Source: CAZNQW01 sp964575225
GTDB taxonomy: Bacteria; Chloroflexota; Anaerolineae; JAAYZQ01
Assembly (NCBI GenBank): GCA_964575225.1
Contig: CAZNQW010000013.1
Span: 1 to 32,669, forward strand
DNA length: 32,669 bases
Direction: 5' to 3'
A program made the translations under genes and the position numbers. Numbering within the stretch: the first letter of the stretch is position 1; each line of letters begins with the position of its first letter. Shown piece by piece: positions 24,944 through 30,648 of the stretch. The notes beneath the pieces are model-generated. The model had not been told where the DNA came from and searched no databases. It was given only the letters and a program-made list of their open reading frames with translations.

Positions 24944-24977
24944 AAAAGCCCGCTGCATGATCGCAGCGGGCTTTTTT
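24944..24977. terminator. Rho-independent terminator after clpX, shared with the convergent gene
   Basis: AAAAGCCCGCTGC (24944-24956), loop ATGATC, GCAGCGGGCTTTT (24963-24975), with six Ts in all (24972-24977). On the minus strand the same stem ends in four Ts, so it can also serve the convergent U32 gene whose stop is at 24981-24983. Confidence 0.93.
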
Positions 24978-24980
24978 CAT

Positions 24981-26855
24981 TCAGTCGCCTGTCTGGTTTG
25001 GGACGGATGGGGGGTTTTCGTACAGGATTTCCATTTCGCAGTCGGAGCAACGGAAACGCAGCCGGTAACGACGCCCCTCTTGGTCGATAAGAAAGAGGGG
25101 TTCTTGCAGCCTTTCGGTCTTTTGGGCGCCGTCGCAGTAGCCGAGTTGGTGCTGGATGCAGTAGCGGGTCCGCATCACAACCCTGCCATCCATGTCGAGC
25201 CCCGATTCGGCAGCCGGCTCGATCTCTGCCACGCCATGGCGCCGGTAAAAGGCGGCGGCGTGGCGGTTCAGGACGTTGCCGCGGTAGGTGAGGGTTTTCT
25301 CTGGGTAGAGCGCGTCGTTCGGCACGATGCCGCCGGGCAGGCGGGGGCGGTTTTCGGCGCGAGCCTCGATCAGCCGGTCCAGCGCCTGCCGGCGAAGGGC
25401 ATTGAGTACCGAAACCGGCAAAAAGAAAGCCTGGTCCCAGACCAGGTCCACCTGTGTGCAGTCAAAGATCGTGCCGCCGGTTTTGGCGAGTTGGGTGCGA
25501 ACGGTGCTCTCGGCCCGGTCGGGTTGCGTGGCCGGTACTTTTTCGGCGTCGAGGGGGACGGTGGCCTCATTGCCGTCTGGATCGACTACGTGTAGGGCAA
25601 ACCCCTGGGCCGTGCTCTCGAATCGCATCCCGACGGGGATCTTGCGCTCGGGCTGGCTGCGTTCTACCTGGCGCAAAAAGCCATGGTCGCGGTTGCGATA
25701 GATGCCCTGGCCCACGCGAATGGCAGAGATGGCCTCTGGCGTGATAGACCATTGGTGGGAGTTCTGGGGCACAGACTCGGCGGCATTGACCACGGTGCCG
25801 TCCAGTTTGCCCTTTTCGTCGAACCAGCACAGGCCATCGCCGTTGTTCAGGACGGCCTGGCTGTCCAACAGGAAGCGGGGACCCTGCAGCGCGGTGACGG
25901 TGCCCAGGTACTCGCCCACCATTTTGGGCGAGTCCAGGGCGCCGGGCGGTTCCTGCCGGCCCTGGAGAAAATGGGTGGTGTACCCCCGGTTAAAGGTCTT
26001 GGTCAGGTCGGGCTCAAAATCGACGGAGCTGTGCCCTGAAGAGCTGCGGAGCCAGCCCCGTGCTGCCAGGGCCTGATCCAGCCGCTGCCGATACCCGCTT
26101 ACAACGTTGGTCACATAGGCCCGGTCCTTGAGGCGGCCCTCGATCTTGAACGAGGTCACCCCGGCGTCGAGCAGGTCTTCCAGGTGGTCCGAAAGGTTCA
26201 GGTCGCGCAGGGAAAGCAGGTGACGGTCTTGGGCGAGGATCTGGCCGTCGCGGTCGATGAGCGAGTAGGGGCGGCGGCAGGGTTGAGCACATTCGCCTCG
26301 GTTGCCGCTGCGGCCTCCCAGGGCGTAGCTCATGTAGCATTGGCCACTGTAGCTGACGCACAGGGCGCCGTGGATGAACGATTCCAGTTCGATGTGGGTT
26401 TGGGCGCGGATGGCGCGGATCTGCGCCAGGCTCAGCTCTCGGGCCAGGATGACGCGCCGAAAGCCCACCCGCTCGAGGAAGGCGATTCGCGCGGGGGTGT
26501 GATTGTGCATTTGGGTGCTGGCGATCAGGGCGATGGGCGGCAGGTCGGCTTCCAGCAACCCCATGTCCTGGATGATGATGGCATCGACGCCCATGTCGTA
26601 CAGTTGATGGATCAGCCGCACGGCTTGGGGCAGTTCCTCGTTGTAGAGGAGGGTGTTCACCGTCACATAGACGCGGGCCCAATAGAGATGGGCGTGGGTC
26701 ACCAGCGAAGAGATATCCTCGAGGGAATTGCCTGCTTTGGCGCGCGCGCCAAACTGCGGCCCGCCGATGTAAATGGCATCGGCGCCGCTATCCAGGGCCG
26801 CCAGACCGCTGTCCCGGTCTTTGGCCGGTGCCAGCAGTTCAACTCGGGGGATCAT
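24981..26855 (-). CDS. Peptidase U32 family protein, RlhA (YdcP)-like
   Basis: 624 aa. ATG 26855 is preferred to the in-frame TTG just before it; no good ribosome site is visible, and the gene follows degV by 28 bases, suggesting co-transcription. The N-terminus VELLAPAKD and GADAIYIGG are typical of U32 proteins. The family signature ExFxxGALCxxYSGxCxMS falls around C166 and C173, with further cysteines (CAQPC) downstream. The C-terminus has a second cysteine set (RTRYCIQHQLGYC, RCSDCEMEI). The length and the extra domain match RlhA, which is needed for 5-hydroxycytidine in 23S rRNA, more than the shorter tRNA enzyme TrhP. RNA hydroxylation is therefore the likelier role; protease activity is doubtful for this subgroup. 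RlhA versus a lineage-specific relative cannot be settled here. Confidence 0.87.
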   Translation of the reverse strand: MIPRVELLAPAKDRDSGLAALDSGADAIYIGGPQFGARAKAGNSLEDISSLVTHAHLYWARVYVTVNTLLYNEELPQAVRLIHQLYDMGVDAIIIQDMGLLEADLPPIALIASTQMHNHTPARIAFLERVGFRRVILARELSLAQIRAIRAQTHIELESFIHGALCVSYSGQCYMSYALGGRSGNRGECAQPCRRPYSLIDRDGQILAQDRHLLSLRDLNLSDHLEDLLDAGVTSFKIEGRLKDRAYVTNVVSGYRQRLDQALAARGWLRSSSGHSSVDFEPDLTKTFNRGYTTHFLQGRQEPPGALDSPKMVGEYLGTVTALQGPRFLLDSQAVLNNGDGLCWFDEKGKLDGTVVNAAESVPQNSHQWSITPEAISAIRVGQGIYRNRDHGFLRQVERSQPERKIPVGMRFESTAQGFALHVVDPDGNEATVPLDAEKVPATQPDRAESTVRTQLAKTGGTIFDCTQVDLVWDQAFFLPVSVLNALRRQALDRLIEARAENRPRLPGGIVPNDALYPEKTLTYRGNVLNRHAAAFYRRHGVAEIEPAAESGLDMDGRVVMRTRYCIQHQLGYCDGAQKTERLQEPLFLIDQEGRRYRLRFRCSDCEMEILYENPPSVPNQTGD

Positions 26856-26883
26856 CAAAGAACCGATTCAAAGGTATCCAGAA

Positions 26884-27771
26884 TCAGGCGTACCGGCTCC
26901 CAATGGGCATGTCGGCAAAGACCTCTTTAGCCGCATAAGCCACGCCGACCATGCTGCGGCCGGTGTGGGCGCCCAACACCAACGACATGGGGCCGACGGG
27001 CAGCCAGGTGCAGTCAAATTGGGGTTCGATAAACTGCCGCAGCAGCTCGGCCCCTTCGGGGTTGAAAGAGTGGAGTACCTGGACCTGGAGCGCGCTGCCG
27101 GGCGCATGCTGACGGGTCATCAGGGTGACCAGGTGCTGAACGGCTCGTTCAAAGGTGCGCGCCTGTCCCATCTGGACGTAGGTGCCGTTGACCTTTTCTA
27201 CACCGATGATCGGTTTGATGTTCAGGATGGAGGCGATCAGGCCTTTCATGTGGCTGATGCGTCCACCGTGGATCAGGTATTTGAGTTCCTTGAGGGTATA
27301 GATGCTTTCCGTGGCGTCGCTGATGCGCTGGGCCAAGGCCAGGGCTTCTTCCAATGACCAACCAGCCTTCAAGGCTCGAGCCGCCGCTTCGACCTGCCAG
27401 CCTGCCCCTCCCGACAGGGTCTTGGTGTCGAAATAGGTGATGCGGGCTTCGGGGACCAACTCTTCTGCGGCTTTGGCCGAGTGATAGGTGCCGCTTAGGC
27501 CCGAAGTCATGTGGATGGAGAGGATGTCAGGGTCATCGACTGCCAGTTTTCGATAGAGTTCCGCAAAATCGCCCACCGAAGGCTGCGAGGTGGTAGGCAG
27601 GTTGTCGCTCGCTTCCAGAAGGGGATAAAAGTCCTCAGCCTGTAGGTCGATTCCCTCCCGGTACGAGATGCCGTCGAGGGTAACCACCAAGGGTACAACG
27701 TGAATGTTCAGGTCGGCAGCTTCCTCCGGAGAAAGCCAAACGTCGGTTCCACTGTCAGTTACAATTTGCAT
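26884..27771 (-). CDS. DegV family fatty-acid-binding protein
   Basis: 295 aa. ATG 27771 has AGGAG and GAGGG just upstream; the longer ORF runs back through the promoter. The two-domain DegV fold is clear: VTDSGTD (4-10), TTSQPS (60-65), the ligand-site SIHMTSGLSGTYHSA (Ser93), TKTLSGG and HGGRISHMKGL. Related FakB proteins present fatty acids to the kinase FakA for incorporation into phospholipid. No FakA is in this window, so its partner is elsewhere or its role differs. It is transcribed from the promoter at 27977-27949 with a ~170-base leader and probably together with the U32 gene downstream. Confidence 0.9.
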   Translation of the reverse strand: MQIVTDSGTDVWLSPEEAADLNIHVVPLVVTLDGISYREGIDLQAEDFYPLLEASDNLPTTSQPSVGDFAELYRKLAVDDPDILSIHMTSGLSGTYHSAKAAEELVPEARITYFDTKTLSGGAGWQVEAAARALKAGWSLEEALALAQRISDATESIYTLKELKYLIHGGRISHMKGLIASILNIKPIIGVEKVNGTYVQMGQARTFERAVQHLVTLMTRQHAPGSALQVQVLHSFNPEGAELLRQFIEPQFDCTWLPVGPMSLVLGAHTGRSMVGVAYAAKEVFADMPIGSRYA

Positions 27772-27948
27772 ATTCCCTCTCCTGATGGGCCTGGCCCGGT
27801 TTCGTCTTACTCCCAAGATGCGCTGAGCGGTACCCGTACCGAATGCCACGATCTGCGTCTGTGTATCCCTTTTCGATTGGACAGAGCACAGAATAACAAG
27901 CGGCACCTCGCCGAGCTGCTGCTGAGGTGGGGTGCCATACCGGCCCAT

Positions 27949-27977
27949 AGTATAGAGTACTAGCCCAGAGAAGTCAA
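27949..27977 (-). promoter_or_regulatory. Sigma70-type promoter for degV
   Basis: On the minus strand, TTGACT (27977-27972), a 17-base spacer and TATACT (27954-27949). Start of transcription is expected near 27942. The leader begins with two competing stems: GGCACC (27936-27931) can pair with GGTGCC (27907-27902), or CACCTC (27929-27924) with GAGGTG (27909-27904); the two 3' arms overlap. Confidence 0.72.
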
Positions 27978-28009
27978 ATCGGGCACTGGGAAGATGAAAT
28001 GGAAAAGAA

Positions 28010-29170
28010 CTATCGGGTTTTGTCTTTGGGCAGGGCCAGCCGGTAGGTGCCGGGGTTCACCAGCGGATCGCACTCGACTTCCAATCCGAGGCTTTCGGCC
28101 AGGGCGCTCAGGCCGTCGATCGTCTGATCGGGATGGATGGCCAGGCGGCCCGGCTTTTGGCCCCCGGTCCATTCCTTGGATTGGAAAAGGTCGATGGCCC
28201 GTTGGAGAAAGGCCGCCAGGTCAAAGGATGGGGGATTGTGGCCTGCGTCCTGGCGGGGGTCCAGCCACAACCAGCGCCCGGCGCCGTCTGGACTGACCGA
28301 CGGCTCGGCAGCCGGGCGCGATTCCACGGACGCGGGTCGGGAGCTGGATGTGCCGGACGGCCCAGAAAACGAGGCCAAACTCTCCTCGGCCCCATCCTCT
28401 TCCTCTTGATCTTCTTCGTCCAGCCAATCCTCGTCGGGTTCCTCTGGCAAGAGAACCCCCTGTATCGGCATTGGGATGGGCTCGGTTTCCTCGGGCGCTC
28501 GATCGAGGTCCATGGGCTCCAGTGGCTGGTCGATCAGATCCAGAGAGGGTTCTTGAGATTCGGGCTCTTCCGGTGCCGGTTCCTCAGGTGTCGTGTGTAC
28601 CTCGGGCGCTCTCACGATCGGATCGGGTAGGGGCGGGCCTGGCGGCGCCTCGGCAGCGACGGCGGGCGAGGGTGTGAGGCCCTCAGGTCCGGCAGGCGCT
28701 TCGCGTGGGTGTTCCTGGTCCAGCTTGCGGATGAGAAAGGGCGGCAGGGGCTTGGGTTCTTGCACCGGCTGCGGCTCGGGCGTAATAATCGGTTCGGGGG
28801 CGCCGCGCAGGTGTTCGAGAAACGGAGGCAGGGGTTTGGGCTCTGTCCTCGGGAAAAGGGCAGCGGGCGACTGTTCAGGCTGAGTGGCGGCGGATGGGGT
28901 GGGAGTGGGCTTTGATTCTTCAGGCGGGGTCGCCGGCTTTGGGGACGCCGATGGCCTGTCAGGGGACGGTCGTTCGGTCAGGATCTGCGGTGGCACGCCT
29001 GTTGGCAGAGGACGGGGTGGTTTTCTGACCGACGACTTCCGGGCCGGTTCCCCGGCGCCGAACCAGGCGCGGACTTCGGCCTCGGTCGCCATGCCCAGGA
29101 ACTCGCCGTCGGGCGATATTTTGGCATACCGCCCGGGTCGAAACTCGATCAATGCCCAATCCCTTGCCAT
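28010..29170 (-). CDS. Pro/Glu-rich protein of unknown function with small N- and C-terminal domains
   Basis: 386 aa. ATG 29170 has AAGGGGAG about 7 bases upstream and fits better than the GTG at 29203. I do not recognise the family. Residues ~1-40 (RDWALIEFRPGRYAKISPDGEF) look like a small beta domain, and ~310-386 (AAFLQRAIDLF, LSALAESLGLEVE, TYRLALP) a folded alpha/beta domain. Between them lies a long disordered region rich in Pro, Glu and Ser, ending in a very acidic patch (LPEEPDEDWLDEEDQEEEDG). The motif EPKPLPPFL occurs twice (encoded at 28817-28843 and 28734-28760) and may be a short linear binding motif. There is no signal peptide or membrane segment, so it is probably cytoplasmic. 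It is transcribed from its own promoter. Confidence 0.7.
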   Translation of the reverse strand: MARDWALIEFRPGRYAKISPDGEFLGMATEAEVRAWFGAGEPARKSSVRKPPRPLPTGVPPQILTERPSPDRPSASPKPATPPEESKPTPTPSAATQPEQSPAALFPRTEPKPLPPFLEHLRGAPEPIITPEPQPVQEPKPLPPFLIRKLDQEHPREAPAGPEGLTPSPAVAAEAPPGPPLPDPIVRAPEVHTTPEEPAPEEPESQEPSLDLIDQPLEPMDLDRAPEETEPIPMPIQGVLLPEEPDEDWLDEEDQEEEDGAEESLASFSGPSGTSSSRPASVESRPAAEPSVSPDGAGRWLWLDPRQDAGHNPPSFDLAAFLQRAIDLFQSKEWTGGQKPGRLAIHPDQTIDGLSALAESLGLEVECDPLVNPGTYRLALPKDKTR

Positions 29171-29217
29171 CCGTTGGCTCCCCTTTGGCAGGAACGCTTG
29201 CACCCGTCAATGAGTAC

Positions 29218-29246
29218 ATTATAGCACGAAATCGTGGAAAAGGCAA
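29218..29246 (-). promoter_or_regulatory. Sigma70-type promoter for the Pro/Glu-rich gene
   Basis: On the minus strand, TTGCCT (29246-29241), a 17-base spacer and a perfect TATAAT (29223-29218). The predicted start near 29211 gives a leader of about 40 bases. It begins 29 bases past the stop of the upstream MBL gene. Confidence 0.75.
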
Positions 29247-29274
29247 GGAAAAAGAGGCATGCTTGGAGGAGTCT

Positions 29275-30042
29275 TTAGTGGAGGGCGGTCCCTTCGCCAG
29301 GCTGGAGGACTTGCACCGTGGTTTGGGGCGAAAGGTGCCCGGCATGTTGGGCAAAGAGGTGGGGAGGTTGGCTGAGATAGTCGGCCCGTTTCCAAAGCGC
29401 TTCGGGTCCCCAGTAGCGAAGAGAGCCCCAGTGAATGGGTACAGCCACGCGGGGATGCAGGTGATTGAGGGACTGAGCCGCCGTGAACGGGGTCAGGTGC
29501 CCCAACCCCAACCGATGCCCATAGCCCCATACGGGAATCAGGGCCATATCAAGGTCGAAATCCTGCCCTACCTCTTTCATGCCCTCGAATAGGTCGGTAT
29601 CTCCGGCAAAGTAGACCGACAGGCGATTCTGCATGACATAGCTCAAGCTAGGGCTTGTGGGGCGGGGAAACGAGGGCCCGTGACCATGGTCTGCAGGCAG
29701 GGCCGTGATTTCGACATCGGCCACCTGCACCTTGTCCCCCGCGACGACCTCATGAACCGGAACGCCCGCGGAACGTTCCAGGAACTTGCCGCTGCCCTTG
29801 GGCGCGATGATCGTGCTGGACGGGGAAAGCATGCGCAGTGAAGGAAGGTCGGCGTGATCGTAATGAAGATGGGAGATCAGTACAACATCGGGGGCGCGTT
29901 CTTTGAGCAGGCCGGGCGCAGAATTTCGGCCATGACGTTGCAGAAAAAACAAGCGATCGCGCAAAATCGGGTCGGTCAGCACGCGGACCTGGCCGATGTC
30001 CACCAGCACGGTGGCATGTCCAATATAGTGTAGGTACGCCAA
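29275..30042 (-). CDS. MBL-fold metal-dependent hydrolase (UlaG/YtkL-like)
   Basis: 255 aa from TTG 30042. An ATG at 30096 lies inside the -10 box of the promoter and so cannot be transcribed as a start; the TTG gives the family's usual N-terminus (x-YLHYIGHATVLVD...VLTDP) and has GGAAAGAG about 8 bases upstream. Metal ligands are H58, H60, D62 and H63 (SHLHYDHAD), then His in LPADHGHG, Asp in FAGDTDL and His in VPIHWGS. This subgroup includes the lactonase UlaG and many uncharacterised hydrolases. The substrate is unknown and the enzyme is cytoplasmic. It is preceded by a perfect consensus promoter, so expression should be high or tightly repressed. Confidence 0.88.
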   Translation of the reverse strand: MAYLHYIGHATVLVDIGQVRVLTDPILRDRLFFLQRHGRNSAPGLLKERAPDVVLISHLHYDHADLPSLRMLSPSSTIIAPKGSGKFLERSAGVPVHEVVAGDKVQVADVEITALPADHGHGPSFPRPTSPSLSYVMQNRLSVYFAGDTDLFEGMKEVGQDFDLDMALIPVWGYGHRLGLGHLTPFTAAQSLNHLHPRVAVPIHWGSLRYWGPEALWKRADYLSQPPHLFAQHAGHLSPQTTVQVLQPGEGTALH

Positions 30043-30094
30043 ACACTCACTCTTTCCGACAGCTTGGGGTCTGCGGCCTTGGGAAGCTGGGCGC

Positions 30095-30123
30095 ATTATA
30101 CGTCCAGATAAGCAGGGTGTCAA
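30095..30123 (-). promoter_or_regulatory. Perfect consensus sigma70 promoter for the MBL-fold gene
   Basis: On the minus strand, TTGACA (30123-30118), a 17-base spacer and TATAAT (30100-30095): a full match to the consensus. Start of transcription is expected near 30088, giving a leader of about 45 bases before TTG 30042. Confidence 0.88.
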
Positions 30124-30235
30124 TTTCCTGGAGGGCATTGACGGCAATCCTCAATTTGGCGGCGGGGCAATCCGGTTCTGTCTATGTGCTCGCTTACCCG
30201 CGGTCGGTTGCGCGGGATCCGGCGGGAGTAAGAGC

Positions 30236-30255
30236 GGGCGACGCATGCGTCGCCC
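30236..30255. repeat. Perfect 20-base palindrome
   Basis: GGGCGACGCA followed by its exact reverse complement TGCGTCGCCC, with CTAC next. It resembles intergenic palindromes of the GTAGGGGCGAC...GTCGCCCCTAC kind seen in several bacterial phyla; the left outer arm is degenerate here. Confidence 0.75.
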
Positions 30256-30382
30256 CTACCATGCGCGGCTGCGGCCTTTTGGATGTGGTCCCTGCCCCTT
30301 TGCTCGGCCTGGGTCGCCAGGCGCAGGCCATGGATCCCCGCTTCTGCCTTGCCCGCCACGAGTGCCCTTGTCCACGGGCCTG

Positions 30383-30398
30383 CGTGCCCGTGGGCACG
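30383..30398. repeat. Short palindromic hairpin upstream of the small-RNA promoter
   Basis: CGTGCCC-GT-GGGCACG, a perfect 7-base inverted repeat ending 14 bases before the -35 box at 30412. It could be a repeat remnant or an operator. Confidence 0.5.
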
Positions 30399-30411
30399 AC
30401 TTGAGCACGAT

Positions 30412-30440
30412 TTGCCAAAACTATTGGCTTGTGCTACAAT
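30412..30440 (+). promoter_or_regulatory. Sigma70-type promoter for a candidate small RNA
   Basis: TTGCCA (30412-30417), a 17-base spacer and TACAAT (30435-30440). Start of transcription is expected near 30447. Confidence 0.7.
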
Positions 30441-30446
30441 GCCCGA

Positions 30447-30579
30447 CATGCTCGTAGTTACAGCGCTATGACGGCTGCAGCAAGATCTGCAGGAAACCGT
30501 GCAGAAACGTACGATCCGCCTCAGTGCTATGGACCCCGAACTGAGCCAATGTGGATTGGGCTCAGCTTCGGGGCGTTTT
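30447..30579 (+). ncRNA. Candidate structured small RNA or leader RNA (~130 bases)
   Basis: Bounded by a promoter and a terminator-like hairpin, with no reading frame of note. Visible pairing: TCGTA (30452-30456) with TACGA (30510-30514) closes a domain; inside it ACGG (30471-30474) pairs with CCGT (30497-30500), enclosing CTGCAG-caagat-CTGCAG (30475-30492) and an unpaired GAAA. CAGCGCTATG (30461-30470) and CAGTGCTATG (30522-30531) form a near-exact direct repeat flanking this domain. A second promoter starts at the end of the terminator, so the RNA may be made separately from the protein gene downstream. I do not recognise it as SRP RNA, 6S, tmRNA, RNase P or a known riboswitch. Confidence 0.5.
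30534..30579 (+). terminator. Terminator-like hairpin ending the candidate small RNA
   Basis: CCCCGAA+CTGAGCCAAT (30534-30550) pairs with ATTGGGCTCAG+C+TTCGGGG (30555-30573), 17 base pairs with two single-base bulges and loop GTGG, followed by CG then TTTT (30576-30579). The T-tract is short, so termination may be partial. Confidence 0.65.
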
Positions 30580-30606
30580 GACGTAAATTGCAGGATAGTG
30601 TAAAGT
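30578..30606 (+). promoter_or_regulatory. Candidate promoter for the GH18-like gene
   Basis: TTGACG (30578-30583), a 17-base spacer and TAAAGT (30601-30606). The -35 box shares its first two bases with the T-tract of the terminator. The -10 box is weak (4 of 6 matches). Confidence 0.5.
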
Positions 30607-30648
30607 GATTTTTGGTGCTGCGGGACGGAAAGGAATTGGAGGAGGACA

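Larger units (their letters stand above)
30124..30411. other. Non-coding gap with repeats
   Basis: No reading frame here has a ribosome site, recognisable motif or plausible composition. It holds the two palindromes listed separately and lies between divergent transcription units. It looks like a repeat-bearing intergenic spacer. Confidence 0.6.

Noticed and set aside
26884..27948. Longer DegV frame starting at 27948
   Set aside because: The extra 59 residues lie in the predicted leader and are unlike DegV; ATG 27771 with AGGAG fits the family's usual N-terminus.
30096..30147. ATG starts at 30147 or 30096 for the MBL-fold gene
   Set aside because: The first lies upstream of and the second inside the perfect promoter, before the expected transcription start; the MBL core begins right after TTG 30042.
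30117..30471. Short frames in the 30.1-30.5 kb gap
   Set aside because: They run across palindromic repeats and promoter elements, overlap each other in several frames and lack ribosome sites.
30447..30579. Known RNA families (SRP RNA, 6S RNA, c-di-GMP-I riboswitch) for the candidate small RNA
   Set aside because: The SRP core GGAAG..GCAGC, the 6S open-bubble layout and the conserved c-di-GMP-I core are not visible.
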